Assembly (NCBI GenBank): GCA_016222945.1
Contig: JACRPY010000006.1
Span: 248,001-312,000, forward strand
Direction: 5' to 3'
Length of the DNA stretch: 64,000 bases
Origin: Methanobacterium sp.
Lineage (GTDB): Archaea; Methanobacteriota; Methanobacteria; Methanobacteriales; Methanobacteriaceae
In this document: positions 18,907 through 28,286 of the stretch, in pieces
How positions within the stretch are numbered: position 1 is the first letter of the stretch
Layout of the letters: each line of letters opens with the position of its first letter
Made by a program: the position numbers and the translations under genes
The notes under the pieces: model-generated
Databases searched by the model: none
The model's input: only the letters and a program-made list of their open reading frames with translations
What the model was told of the DNA's origin: nothing

Positions 18907-20130
18907 TTATAACTTGCAGTATTCTTTTTCTTGAAATTCAATTTTAAATTCAGTTCCTTTACTATTTTCAAGGTTAATTGTTCCATTAAGTTGGCTTACT
19001 AAATTATTCACAATTTCTAAACTCAGTGAATCAATGCTTTCATTATTTGGAATTTCTGAAAACCCATTACTTGTATCTTTCACTTTTAATTTCAATTGAT
19101 TGTCCACTGATTGAAAATTTATGTAAATTTCACCTTCATCATTCCCAAAAGTATGTTTCATACAGTTTGAAACCAGTTCGTTGATGATTAAGCTGCAGGG
19201 AATGGCGGTATTTATATCCAGATAAATTTCTTCCACATTCAAAATTAATTTGATATCTGGGCTTAAATGATAAGATTGTTTTAAATTGTTGACTAATTTT
19301 TGAAGGTAATCCTTAAAATTAATATGTTTAAGGTCATCAGACTCACATAGTTTTTCATGAATGATGGCAATTGATTTTGTTCGGTTTTGATATTCCCTGA
19401 AAATTTCCAGTGATTCTTCATCATTTATATATTTGGAATGGAGTTCCAGAAGAAGAGACATGGTTTCCATGTTGTTTTTAACCCGTTGGCGTATTTCTGC
19501 AAAGAGCAGTTCTCTTTCATCCAGTGATTTTTGTAGCTGTTCTTCCAGTATTTTGTGTTTTGTAATATCAATAACTGCGGTTCGAAATTCTTTACAAGTT
19601 CCATGGCTGTTAATAACCACCATAGTTTCTAAAATGGCATGAAATGGTTCTCCATCACATCTTAACATTTCAACTTCACATTTTTCTATTTCTAAAGTAT
19701 CAAGAACCTTTTTCATGTGCTGGTGAAATATTTTTCTTGAATCTGGAGTAAAAAAGCGAATAAACGCGGTTTGAAAAAGATTACATCTTTCTTGACCTAA
19801 AAGGGAAGCTCCTTCTAGATTAACGTCATTTATCATCCCTTTTTGATCACATGAAAAATAAGCAATGGGGGCAAAATTGTAAAGATCAAAATACTTACGA
19901 TTCATACTTTCTGTAGCAATTTGGCTGCGGTGAAGCTCTTCATTCTGCATTTCCAGTTCAATTTGGTGTACTTGAAGTTCATGAATTAGACTACTGATAT
20001 CTTTTAAAGCGATTGAGGGCAGTTTGTATTCTTTTTTATGGCGCAAAGTTCTTTCTGCGTATCGGCGAAGCTCTTCATTACATTCTTCATCTTCCTCCAT
20101 TTCTTCCCAATTTTTTTCATTTGTACTCAT
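18907..20130 (-). CDS. PAS-HATPase signalling protein with substituted phosphoacceptor
   Basis: The 407-residue soluble protein has an acidic N-terminus, a helical segment with HELQVHQIELEMQNEEL, a PAS domain (about 80-195), and a HisKA_2-like dimerisation helix followed by HATPase. Where active relatives read HHRVKNN, this reads RQRVKNN (residues 214-220), with Gln215 in place of the phosphoacceptor His. The N box NELVSNCMKHTF and VKDTSNGFSEIP are kept, though the G1 Asp-x-Gly is altered. It therefore probably binds ATP but cannot autophosphorylate on His. The start ATG follows GGAG. Confidence 0.85.
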   Translation of the reverse strand: MSTNEKNWEEMEEDEECNEELRRYAERTLRHKKEYKLPSIALKDISSLIHELQVHQIELEMQNEELHRSQIATESMNRKYFDLYNFAPIAYFSCDQKGMINDVNLEGASLLGQERCNLFQTAFIRFFTPDSRKIFHQHMKKVLDTLEIEKCEVEMLRCDGEPFHAILETMVVINSHGTCKEFRTAVIDITKHKILEEQLQKSLDERELLFAEIRQRVKNNMETMSLLLELHSKYINDEESLEIFREYQNRTKSIAIIHEKLCESDDLKHINFKDYLQKLVNNLKQSYHLSPDIKLILNVEEIYLDINTAIPCSLIINELVSNCMKHTFGNDEGEIYINFQSVDNQLKLKVKDTSNGFSEIPNNESIDSLSLEIVNNLVSQLNGTINLENSKGTEFKIEFQEKEYCKL

Positions 20131-20223
20131 TTTAAAAACTCCATTTTTTTCTATCCATGCGATGCAATTCCTTTGATGTGAATCGTTATTTTTTTTAATA
20201 TTCTATTTCTTCAAATATAACCG

Positions 20224-23178
20224 TTAAATCCTTTCTTTATATTTTAATTCTTTAAATATAATTCTAAACTTGGTACCGTTAGTTTTATCAAGTTTAATTG
20301 TACCGTCTAGTTGTTCAACAAGATTATTTACTAACTGCAGTCCTAATGACTTGGTATTTCTAAAATTAGTATTATCTGGGAATCCAATACCATTATCTGC
20401 AACAGTCAGTGCGAATTCATCATCTAAGGGAGTGAGTTCGATGGTTATCTCATTTTTGGTGTTTGTAGGGGTGAATGGCTCATATAATGATTTCTGGGCT
20501 TCAATATCGGAAAATGCATGCTTTAAACAGTTTGTAACAAGTTCATTTATTATTAAGCCACATGGAATCGCCGTATTTATGTCAAAAAAGATATTATCAA
20601 TTTTTGTATTATATTCTATAATACTTCTATCTATTTTATAATTATAAAATAAATTCCTAGTTAGATCAGTTACATATTCTCCAAAATCAATTTTAACCAT
20701 GCTTTTTGATCTGTAAAGCTTTTCATGAATCATGGACATTGATTTTACACGATTCTGACTCTCTTTAAAAACATCAAGTGTATCCTCATCATTAATATAT
20801 CCAGTTTGAAGGTTTAAAAGCGAACTTATTATCTGTAAATTGTTTTTGACTCTATGATGAATTTCCTTAAGCAATATTTCCTTTTCTTTTAACGATGCTT
20901 TAATTTCTTTTTCTGTTTTTTTACGTTTGGAAATATCAGCCACTAAAGATAACACTCCAATGGTATTTCCATCTTCATCAAGAATTGGGGATGTTTCTAT
21001 GCTGGTATAAATTTTTGAACCATCTTTTTTAATAAATTTAATGTCATTTTGTCCTTTGATATCGTCTGCAGATCTTTTTATATATTTTTTTGCTGTTTCA
21101 ATATCTTTAGTTTCTATAAATGAAAATATAGGTTTTCCTATGATTTCTTCAATATTATAATTTAACATTTCAGCCATTCGAGGGTTTACAAATGTTGTAA
21201 TACCCTCGGAGTCAATTGACCATATACCTTCATGCGCATTTTCAACCAGCTGCCTATATTTTTTCTCGCTTTCAAAAAGGGCTCTTCTGGATTGTTTTTT
21301 ATCAGTAATATCTAAAAGAGACACCAAACTTTTTTTAGTCTGAGGAATTAAAGCAACAGTCAGTAATATGTCTTTAATATTACCATATTTATCAACAAGT
21401 TCGAATTCATAATTTCTTGGAGGTAAATCCGGATTAATTCTTCGAATATGGTGATATTCTTCCATTTTTTCGATATAATCATCTAAAACAAAATTTTTCC
21501 AGCTTATTTTCCCTTCTACTTCCTCTTTTTTATATCCACAGAGTTTTTCACCTTCTGTATTTATAAGAGAAATAGTAGAATCTTCGTCAACAATCAATGT
21601 TGCTGTACCTGTATTCTCAAATATAGTTCTATAATATGATTCTGATTTTTTAATAGCATCTTCTGCTTTTTTTATTTTGGTTATATCTCGTAAGGTGCAA
21701 ACAACTGATTCTATCTCATCATTCTCATTTTTGATTAAAGATGCATTTAAGTTCCCTATATACTCAGATCCGTCTGATTTAAGGATTTTATATTCTGCAT
21801 TTTTAGATAATCCTTGGTTTAGAGTTTTATGGAAGTCTGAAATAGCTTTTTGCCTGTATTCGGGAGCAATAAATTCAAAAGCACTTTTACCCAGAATATC
21901 TTCAAAATTTTTAAAACCACCTAAATCAAGTGTCTTCGGTGACACAAAATCAATTATTCCATCAAGGTTAGTTACAATAACAGCTTCTGGAGAAGCTTTT
22001 ATTAAGGCTTTGTATTTCTTTTTGGACTTTTTCAAGGATAATTCCATGTTTTTAATATCAGTAATATCAATAACCAATGATCTTAATCCCATAAACTCCC
22101 CATCTTGAATAATGGGAGACGAATATATATTTATGGGAAAAGTACTGCCATCTTTTTTAAGAGCCGTATATTCACGCCCCGTTGGGTTTTCCCCATGAAT
22201 AATCCTCTTTAAATTATCTTTAATCCTTTTTTTATCTTCAGGAATCACCATTTGGGATATATTAAGTCCCTTATCAAAATCTTCCTTAGAATAACCTGTT
22301 AACTCATAGGTAACTGGATTACAGAAAGTTATAATTCCATTTTTGTCAGATTCACAGATTATTTGAGGTAAAAGCTCTGTAAGATCCTTATATTTCTTTT
22401 TACTTTCCTTTAAAGTGGTTTCATCTAATTTTCGTTTAGTTATATCTGAAAAAACAGCTGCAAACTGGTTTTTACATGGAGAAAATGCAGAAATTTCATA
22501 AAACTTGTCTAAATCTGGTGAATACTCTTCAAAATGAATTGAATTGCCTTTTAATGCCACATCACCATACTTTTCAATTAAACTGGTTTTTGTTATATCT
22601 GGCAATATGTGAGTAACCCTTTCACCGATTATATCTTCAGATCTAAGCCCAGTAAGTTTTTCAAATGCAGGATTAACATCTAAAAATATATAATCTACAG
22701 GATGGCCTTTATCATCAGTTACAATTTCATGTAAAGCCACACCATTTAAAGAATATTTAAAAAGGTTGCGGTAAAGCTCTTCACTTTCTTTTAATTTCTT
22801 TTCTAAACCGTGATTATAAAGAGCAGTTTCTATTGTACTTTTTAAGTCACTATCACTAAATGGTTTTGTTATGTAACCGCCAGGATTGGTTAATTTTGCT
22901 CTTTTAAGGGTTTCATTATCAAAATAAGCAGTTAAATACACAATTGGAATGCTAAAACGTTGATTTATTTTTTTAGCAGCGTTTATGCCATCAATTTCTC
23001 CTTTTAAAACAATATCCATTAATATTAAGTCAGGGTTAAGCTCTCCCGCTTTTTTGATAGCGTCGTTTCCTGATGTTTCAATTCCTGAAACAGTATATCC
23101 TAGGCGCTCAAGCTTATTTTTTATACCCATGGAGGTAATGCTTTCATCTTCAATAATTAGAATATTCGCACTTGGCAT
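20224..23178 (-). CDS. hybrid REC-multi-PAS histidine kinase
   Basis: The 984-residue cytosolic protein starts with a receiver domain (residues 5-120; acidic pocket E10-D11, phosphoacceptor D55 in LILMDIV, YLTAY, KPF), followed by five PAS domains (about 130-250, 260-375, 385-500, 505-625, 630-750) and a HisKA_2/HATPase module (EIHHRVKNNLQ with His774/775; NELVTNCLKHAF; VADNGIGFP; GLQLVNNLVEQ). The receiver at the N-terminus suggests that another kinase, perhaps the 885-residue one, controls it. Only a weak Shine-Dalgarno (GTTGAT) precedes the ATG. Confidence 0.92.
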   Translation of the reverse strand: MPSANILIIEDESITSMGIKNKLERLGYTVSGIETSGNDAIKKAGELNPDLILMDIVLKGEIDGINAAKKINQRFSIPIVYLTAYFDNETLKRAKLTNPGGYITKPFSDSDLKSTIETALYNHGLEKKLKESEELYRNLFKYSLNGVALHEIVTDDKGHPVDYIFLDVNPAFEKLTGLRSEDIIGERVTHILPDITKTSLIEKYGDVALKGNSIHFEEYSPDLDKFYEISAFSPCKNQFAAVFSDITKRKLDETTLKESKKKYKDLTELLPQIICESDKNGIITFCNPVTYELTGYSKEDFDKGLNISQMVIPEDKKRIKDNLKRIIHGENPTGREYTALKKDGSTFPINIYSSPIIQDGEFMGLRSLVIDITDIKNMELSLKKSKKKYKALIKASPEAVIVTNLDGIIDFVSPKTLDLGGFKNFEDILGKSAFEFIAPEYRQKAISDFHKTLNQGLSKNAEYKILKSDGSEYIGNLNASLIKNENDEIESVVCTLRDITKIKKAEDAIKKSESYYRTIFENTGTATLIVDEDSTISLINTEGEKLCGYKKEEVEGKISWKNFVLDDYIEKMEEYHHIRRINPDLPPRNYEFELVDKYGNIKDILLTVALIPQTKKSLVSLLDITDKKQSRRALFESEKKYRQLVENAHEGIWSIDSEGITTFVNPRMAEMLNYNIEEIIGKPIFSFIETKDIETAKKYIKRSADDIKGQNDIKFIKKDGSKIYTSIETSPILDEDGNTIGVLSLVADISKRKKTEKEIKASLKEKEILLKEIHHRVKNNLQIISSLLNLQTGYINDEDTLDVFKESQNRVKSMSMIHEKLYRSKSMVKIDFGEYVTDLTRNLFYNYKIDRSIIEYNTKIDNIFFDINTAIPCGLIINELVTNCLKHAFSDIEAQKSLYEPFTPTNTKNEITIELTPLDDEFALTVADNGIGFPDNTNFRNTKSLGLQLVNNLVEQLDGTIKLDKTNGTKFRIIFKELKYKERI

Positions 23179-23484
23179 TTAATCAACATTATAATTTGTT
23201 GGATTATTAATATTTATTATGCGTGCTTTACTATATAATTATCTAATTAATAATAAAATTTTTATAAGAAACGGCTTAATTTAAAGACTAATCACACGCA
23301 GTGACCATAATATGATTTATTAGCCCATTATAGCTTAAAAAGGATTTAATACAAGAATAAACAGTTAATTATAAGCAAAATCAATAAAAAAACAATTTAA
23401 AATAAATTACTTAAAACTCCTAATTCTAATATAAAAATAAAGAATTGCAAGTCGCAATTTTAAGGCAGTTAATAAAAAACAGCC
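23179..23484. other. intergenic region between ribC and the hybrid kinase
   Basis: About 306 bp of AT-rich sequence without a supportable gene. On the minus strand it holds a TATA-like TTATATAGT near 23233-23241 that could serve the hybrid kinase gene, and at its lower-numbered side's opposite end the terminator-like hairpin behind ribC (23443-23459). I see no conserved RNA structure in the rest. Confidence 0.5.
23431..23459 (-). terminator. terminator-like hairpin behind ribC
   Basis: On the minus strand, stem AATTGC (23454-23459) pairs with GCAATT (23443-23448) around a five-base loop, followed by CTTTATTTTTAT. It lies 26 bp after the ribC stop and would end the cbiMNQO-ribC transcript. 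Archaeal terminators rely mainly on the T-tract, so the hairpin's role is uncertain. Confidence 0.45.
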
Positions 23485-23943
23485 TTAAACAGGTCCAACA
23501 TCTGGTCGACCCTCTCTCATACCTTTACCTGCTTCTTTTTCCATTTCTTTAGGCTTAAATAACATCTTAACCAAATTTTGTGCATGTTCACGGGCACGGT
23601 TTTCTGCAAGCTCTCTAAGGTCCTTTGCATTCTCACCTTCATCTTCATGAACAAAAACTTCTAAAATATGGGTATTTGTCATAAGCTGGGCTTTTATAAG
23701 GCCAGTTGAAGCTTCATGGGCACAAATCTTATCTTTTTCTTCAGGACCTGGCATTCCAAGTGCTATTACCATTTTACAACCTTCTTCTTCAATTAATTTC
23801 TTTGAAGCCACAGGAAGATCCTTAATTCCAGGAACAGTGCGTCTTATAAATTTAATATTTCCCACATGTTGTTTAATCTCATCTATAGCCTGCGCTCCCA
23901 TGTCTACCCTTGCAAAAGTTGTATCACAGATTCCTATTTTCAT
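23485..23943 (-). CDS. ribC: archaeal riboflavin synthase
   Basis: The 152-residue protein matches the archaeal RibC family, which is related to lumazine synthase rather than to bacterial riboflavin synthase. Motifs are KIGICDTTFARVDMG, RRTVPGIKDLPVA, ALGMPGPEEKD and HEASTGLIKAQL. It converts two 6,7-dimethyl-8-ribityllumazine molecules to riboflavin, the precursor of FAD, FMN and the F420 chromophore precursor. I place the start at 23943, with GGTGAT directly upstream; an ATG at 23955 lacks a ribosome binding site. It ends the cbiMNQO gene row. Confidence 0.95.
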   Translation of the reverse strand: MKIGICDTTFARVDMGAQAIDEIKQHVGNIKFIRRTVPGIKDLPVASKKLIEEEGCKMVIALGMPGPEEKDKICAHEASTGLIKAQLMTNTHILEVFVHEDEGENAKDLRELAENRAREHAQNLVKMLFKPKEMEKEAGKGMREGRPDVGPV

Positions 23944-23976
23944 TTTATCACCCATATTATATTAAATGCGGAATAT

Positions 23977-24816
23977 TTAATCATCAAAATGCTTCTTTAA
24001 TTTTCTTCGGGCTTCACCAATGGTAAGCGGATAAGGCTTATCAATAGGCAAATCATCCTCTTTCTGCAGTATTTCCATAAGATGAGCAATCCGTGGAAGC
24101 CTTAAATTAGCATTCCTTATGGTTTCAACATCTCCAAACACTTCTTGAGGACTTCCCTCTTTAATAATCTCTCCTTTACTAATTATATAAACTTGATAAG
24201 CATACAATGGCACCAAATCAACATCATGGGTGGATATAATTATAGTCATGCCTTCTTTATTTAGTTCATACAGTATTTTGAGAATTTGCGAGGCTCCTTT
24301 TGGATCCAGACCTGATGTAGGTTCATCTAAAACCATTATCTTAGGCTTCATGGCCAAAATCCCGGCAATAGCCACTCTCTTTTTTTGGCCTCCGCTAAGG
24401 TGATGAGGAGGTTTTTTTTCAAATCCATCCATTCCCACACGTTTTAAAGATTCATTAACCCGTTTTTCAACTTCCTCTTTAGATAATCCTAAGTTCATAG
24501 GACCAAAAGCCACATCTTCCACTACTGTAGGTGCAAAAAGTTGATCATCAGGATTCTGGAATACTATTCCTACATTCTGCCTTACATTCATCAATCCCTT
24601 CTTATCATACTGCACTGGTTTCCCATTTACAATAACATTTCCTTTTGAAGGTCTTAAAATCCCGTTAAAATGTAAAAATAATGTTGATTTCCCTGCACCA
24701 TTAGGACCTAAAAGTGCAACAATTTTTCCATCTTCTGCTTTAAAATCCACACTTTTTAAGGCTTCTGTACCGTCAGGATAATGATATGTGATGTCTTTAG
24801 TTTCGATTACATTCAT
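23977..24816 (-). CDS. cbiO: cobalt ECF transporter ATPase CbiO
   Basis: The 279-residue ABC ATPase has Walker A (GPNGAGKST), Q-loop (VFQNPDDQLF), signature (LSGGQKKRVAI), Walker B (PKIMVLDEPTSGLD) and the switch His (STHDVDLVP). As the ATPase of an energy-coupling-factor importer it drives uptake of Co2+ (or Ni2+) through CbiMNQ. I placed the start at the ATG at 24816, preceded by AGGTGAA; a longer frame to 24852 lacks a ribosome binding site. Methanogens need cobalt for corrinoid methyltransferases. Confidence 0.95.
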   Translation of the reverse strand: MNVIETKDITYHYPDGTEALKSVDFKAEDGKIVALLGPNGAGKSTLFLHFNGILRPSKGNVIVNGKPVQYDKKGLMNVRQNVGIVFQNPDDQLFAPTVVEDVAFGPMNLGLSKEEVEKRVNESLKRVGMDGFEKKPPHHLSGGQKKRVAIAGILAMKPKIMVLDEPTSGLDPKGASQILKILYELNKEGMTIIISTHDVDLVPLYAYQVYIISKGEIIKEGSPQEVFGDVETIRNANLRLPRIAHLMEILQKEDDLPIDKPYPLTIGEARRKLKKHFDD

Positions 24817-24953
24817 TGATTCACCTGTGATTAATAAATTAGATTTTATCATGATTTAATTTTAATCTATAATTTCAATAGTTTCAATTTTACCATTCAA
24901 TATATATAAAAAATATCTAATTTCTGGCTCTAAATTATTTTAATCAAATAATT

Positions 24954-25742
24954 TTAAAAGATTTTGAAATTACCTGTAAAATACACCCCAAGAACAAGAA
25001 CTAATTCAAACAACACCAAAAACACTATTTTATAAGCACCAATGCTTCCAATGCCTTCAGGTTCCTTAAAAGTTTTTATGGAACCATCATAACATCTTGA
25101 TTCCATGGCGATATAAGCTTGCTCTCCTTTGTCCCATGTTCTTATGAAAAGGTTGCTTCCTAACATTCCCATGGACTTAAATGATTTTTTAAGGGATGAA
25201 TAACCAAGGCGAGTCTCTTGAGAATGATACATGTTAATTGCTTCATCCAGAAACACAAATATATAGCGGTACATGAGCATTGCAAGTTCTAAGACAATTC
25301 TGGGTATTTTAACAAGTTTTAACACTGAAAAAAGTTCAGTCATAGGGGTAGTAAGTGCCAGAAACGCCAAACATGTGAAACCGCCTAGCATCCTTGCAAA
25401 AACAAGAAATCCGAGGTTAAAACCATCTTCAGTCACTGCAAGATTGAATATTCCAAATTCCAAGACATGGCTACCCACTCCAAAAAATAAGGCCATAAAA
25501 ACAAATGTTAACAATCCAAAGCTAAATGGAATAAGGAAAAATTTTAAATAGAATTTCCATGAAATTTTAGCTTTAAAGACGATTAAAATAGACATAAAAA
25601 TAGTAATAATAAGGGGAACCACCGGAGATGTAGATATTAAACTCACTAACATGGTTAAAATTCCAAGTAAAACCTTAAAATAAATATTCATATCTTTAAG
25701 GTTGTTGGAGTGAGCATAATTATCCAGTGTGTTTTCAAACAT
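24954..25742 (-). CDS. cbiQ: cobalt ECF transporter transmembrane protein CbiQ
   Basis: The 262-residue membrane protein has about five or six helices and the T-component signature: the coupling motifs around AMLMYRYIFVFLDEA, RLGYSSLKKSFKSMG and EQAYIAMESRCYDG, with the Ala-Arg-Gly-like Ser-Arg-Cys segment contacting CbiO. It links the ATPase to the substrate-binding CbiM/CbiN. It is separated from cbiN by 36 bp. GGTAATAATC precedes the ATG. Confidence 0.94.
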   Translation of the reverse strand: MFENTLDNYAHSNNLKDMNIYFKVLLGILTMLVSLISTSPVVPLIITIFMSILIVFKAKISWKFYLKFFLIPFSFGLLTFVFMALFFGVGSHVLEFGIFNLAVTEDGFNLGFLVFARMLGGFTCLAFLALTTPMTELFSVLKLVKIPRIVLELAMLMYRYIFVFLDEAINMYHSQETRLGYSSLKKSFKSMGMLGSNLFIRTWDKGEQAYIAMESRCYDGSIKTFKEPEGIGSIGAYKIVFLVLFELVLVLGVYFTGNFKIF

Positions 25743-25778
25743 GATTATTACCAGTTATTTTTTTTATTTATTAACTCC

Positions 25779-26114
25779 TTATTTACTGATGGTTTCATTT
25801 ACTTCTTTTAATTCTTTTTCCTGTCTTTTACGCTCTTTTGCTTGACCATTGTAATATCCAAATACATATCCAATTATTAGGGATCCAATAGCTGCTTGAA
25901 GAGCGAAAAGGAGGCTTTCTATTTCGCCACTGGGAGGTTCCCAAATCGAGTTAAACCAGGGATGATATCCTGTTGATTCAATAGCAGGCCCTGCTAAAGA
26001 ATCAGCTCCACTAAAATATCCTTGATCTTCACCCATACCATTGAACATTATCAGAGGGATTGCAATAATTATTGCAACAAGACATAGTAAAATAATTGGT
26101 TTTTTATCTACCAT
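25779..26114 (-). CDS. cbiN: cobalt transport protein CbiN
   Basis: The 111-residue protein has two transmembrane helices (residues 6-24 and 72-90) with an extracellular loop containing the family pattern FSGADSLAGPAIESTGYHPWF. CbiN is the small partner that loads Co2+ into CbiM; its presence favours cobalt over nickel as substrate. The C-terminus extends about 20 residues beyond many homologues as a Lys/Glu-rich tail. Its ATG overlaps the cbiM stop (TAATG). Confidence 0.92.
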   Translation of the reverse strand: MVDKKPIILLCLVAIIIAIPLIMFNGMGEDQGYFSGADSLAGPAIESTGYHPWFNSIWEPPSGEIESLLFALQAAIGSLIIGYVFGYYNGQAKERKRQEKELKEVNETISK

Positions 26115-26800
26115 TAGACCACCACCTTTGAAGTTCCATCTACTTTAGGGCTGATAACTTTTAATTTTACCAGAATATCAGGTCTAAGCTTCATTATGTA
26201 ATCAAACACAATTACAGTTAAAAGACCTTCTGCTATAGCCAGAGGAACCTGAGTATAGGCAAATATTACCATAAACTTTGCAAATGCTGCACCAAATGTG
26301 GGAACTGGGAAGGCCAAAGATAGTTGAGTAGCAGTGGTAACATACGTTAACCAGTCACCAGCAACTGCTGCTAAAAATATTCCAATTGAAGGACCCCATC
26401 CAATTCTTTGGACACCTTTGTAAACCAACCAGGCTGCAAATGGACCTACGATACCCATTGAAAAAATATTAGCTCCTAGAGTTGTTATTCCACCATGAGC
26501 TATAAATAAAGCTTGGAATACTAATACGATAGCACCTAAAACACTGGTAACTGCAGGGCCAAAAAGTACTGCAGATAATCCAGTACCTGTAGGATGTGAA
26601 CAGCTCCCTGTAACTGAAGGTAATTTGAGAGATGATAAAATAAAAATAAACGCTCCTGAAACTGCTAAAAGAGGTTTAGATTCTGGATCTTCGTCTGTAA
26701 TCTTTTTTATTTGTATTACACCATAAGCAACTACTGGTAAGGCCACAATGTACCAAAAAAGACACCATTGCCATGGTAAAAATCCTTCCATTATATGCAC
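26114..26800 (-). CDS. cbiM: cobalt ECF transporter substrate-binding protein CbiM
   Basis: The 228-residue membrane protein begins VHIMEGFLPWQW; the N-terminal Met-His-Ile-Met segment coordinates the metal. Seven helices follow, with the conserved SCSHPTGTGLSAVLFGP loop and TLGANIFSMGIVGP. I chose GTG at 26800, with GGAGAT 6 nt upstream, because the mature N-terminus must begin Met-His; a longer frame to 26827 would bury it. First gene of the cbiMNQO-ribC row. Confidence 0.95.
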   Translation of the reverse strand: MHIMEGFLPWQWCLFWYIVALPVVAYGVIQIKKITDEDPESKPLLAVSGAFIFILSSLKLPSVTGSCSHPTGTGLSAVLFGPAVTSVLGAIVLVFQALFIAHGGITTLGANIFSMGIVGPFAAWLVYKGVQRIGWGPSIGIFLAAVAGDWLTYVTTATQLSLAFPVPTFGAAFAKFMVIFAYTQVPLAIAEGLLTVIVFDYIMKLRPDILVKLKVISPKVDGTSKVVV

Positions 26801-26823
26801 GTTAAAATCTCCTTTAATTTTTC

Positions 26824-26853
26824 TCAAGTATACTTGAATGAAAAATATATATA
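26824..26853 (-). promoter_or_regulatory. cbiM promoter with perfect palindrome
   Basis: The perfect 14-bp palindrome TCAAGTATACTTGA covers 26824-26837. A TATA box (TTTATATATATTT on the minus strand, about 26841-26853) stands directly upstream, so transcription would start within the palindrome. This is the usual arrangement for a repressor operator in archaea. It does not match the NikR half-site pattern I know (GTATGA/TCATAC with a 16-bp gap). No cobalamin riboswitch is visible. Confidence 0.6.
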
Positions 26854-26943
26854 AAGTTTTTGTTTCAAGCTTAATTCAGTTAATAAAACAAAATTTTTCA
26901 CTTAATGAGAAAATCATTTAAGCGCATATGATCAAATAAGATT

Positions 26944-27594
26944 ATGGAAATTAAAAATAACATAATTCTTGCGCTCGACGTTTTAAATATGGAAGAAGCT
27001 CTTGAAATAGTTGAAAATGTTTCAGATTATATAAACACAATTAAAATTGGCTACCCTTTAGTTTTAAGTGAAGGACTTAAATCGATTTCCAAATTAGAGG
27101 AAAATTTTAATTGCAAAATAATCGCCGATTTTAAAGTTGCAGATATTCCTGAAACTAACGAAAAAATAGCTAATCTTACATTTGAAGCAGGTGCAGATGC
27201 AATTATTGTTCATGGATTTGTAGGTGAAGACAGTGTCCAAGCTTGCATGAATTCTGCCGAAGATTATAACAGAGAAATCTTCCTTTTAACTGAAATGTCC
27301 CATCCTGGTGCTTCAATGTTTATTCAAAAAGATGCAGAAGACATTGCTGAAATGGGCATTAGAATGGGAATAACTAACTATGTAGGACCTTCAACTAAAT
27401 TAGATCGTCTCCGAAAGATTAGAAAAATTGTGGGAGATGATTCATTCATTATTTCTCCAGGTGTAGGTGCCCAGGGTGGAGATCCAAAGGAAACATTAAA
27501 TTTTGCAGATGCATTAATTGTTGGAAGATCAATTTATCTGTCAAAAGACCCTGAAAAAGCAGTTAAAGATATAATTGAAAGTATCGAGTCTTAA
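26944..27594 (+). CDS. pyrF: orotidine 5'-phosphate decarboxylase
   Basis: The 216-residue TIM barrel carries the OMP decarboxylase active-site tetrad: LALDV near the start (Asp), KIGYP (Lys), and DFKVADIPET (Asp-Lys-x-x-Asp), and ends with the phosphate loop SPGVGAQGGD and VGRSIYLSKDP. It makes UMP in the last step of pyrimidine synthesis. Archaeal forms are of this short type. It is divergent from cbiM, with 143 bp between. No strong Shine-Dalgarno is seen before the ATG. Confidence 0.95.
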   Translation: MEIKNNIILALDVLNMEEALEIVENVSDYINTIKIGYPLVLSEGLKSISKLEENFNCKIIADFKVADIPETNEKIANLTFEAGADAIIVHGFVGEDSVQACMNSAEDYNREIFLLTEMSHPGASMFIQKDAEDIAEMGIRMGITNYVGPSTKLDRLRKIRKIVGDDSFIISPGVGAQGGDPKETLNFADALIVGRSIYLSKDPEKAVKDIIESIES

Positions 27595-28188
27595 TTACTC
27601 AGGAGTTTCAATTATGCTGTAAATTCTTTCATAGATTGCATCGAATTTCAAACCTGCAAATTCATAGGCTAATTCAAACATAATAAAGTATAAAAACGTT
27701 TGAATTGCCATAAAATGGACTCCATAAATCTGGAACGCAGGATAAAAACTGTTAATTAATCCAAATATTGCAAGTATAAAAATGACGGTTTTAAGGGCGA
27801 ATCTGTACTCAAAAAAAGTTTTGAGAAACCTATTTTTATAGAATTTGGGATTATCATTCCCTATTTCATCAACAAAAGCAGCAATTGTACAAATAGCCAA
27901 TGTAATGATTCCAATTGTGGGAAATCCTATTAAAAATGCAACTATTAAAAATATAACTGCTGTAACAATATGATTGATGCAGTTTATTTTTTTTGCAAGA
28001 AATGTTCCAATAAAAACTCCAAAGAAAATATAAGCCGCATCCACGCTGATTGTAACTAAATATCCAAGAAACAACCCACATAAAATTCCTGCAAGCATTC
28101 CCAGAAGTTTATTATTCTTTTTATCGTGCATATCATCGGATATTTTCATGAAAAATCCGGATAATGGATATAGTAGTATTTCTAACAA
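27595..28188 (-). CDS. polytopic membrane protein, unknown function
   Basis: The 197-residue protein has five or six hydrophobic segments (residues about 28-46, 48-64, 70-100, 128-145, 150-185) and an Asp/Lys-rich cytosolic start (KISDDMHDKKNNK). I do not recognise a named family. The start is TTG with GGAGAGATAAT upstream. The stop lies against the pyrF stop in convergent orientation, with no gap. Confidence 0.7.
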   Translation of the reverse strand: MLEILLYPLSGFFMKISDDMHDKKNNKLLGMLAGILCGLFLGYLVTISVDAAYIFFGVFIGTFLAKKINCINHIVTAVIFLIVAFLIGFPTIGIITLAICTIAAFVDEIGNDNPKFYKNRFLKTFFEYRFALKTVIFILAIFGLINSFYPAFQIYGVHFMAIQTFLYFIMFELAYEFAGLKFDAIYERIYSIIETPE

Positions 28189-28286
28189 ATTATCTCTCCT
28201 TAAATAAAAACAGGTCTTATTAAACCAATTAATTATAAAAAAGTTAATAGAAAATATTCTTTTAATTAGATATTGTTTATTTATTT

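Noticed and set aside
26801..26943. Cobalamin riboswitch upstream of cbiM
   Set aside because: I found no B12-box-like sequence or suitable stem in the 143-bp gap; only the palindrome and TATA box stand out.
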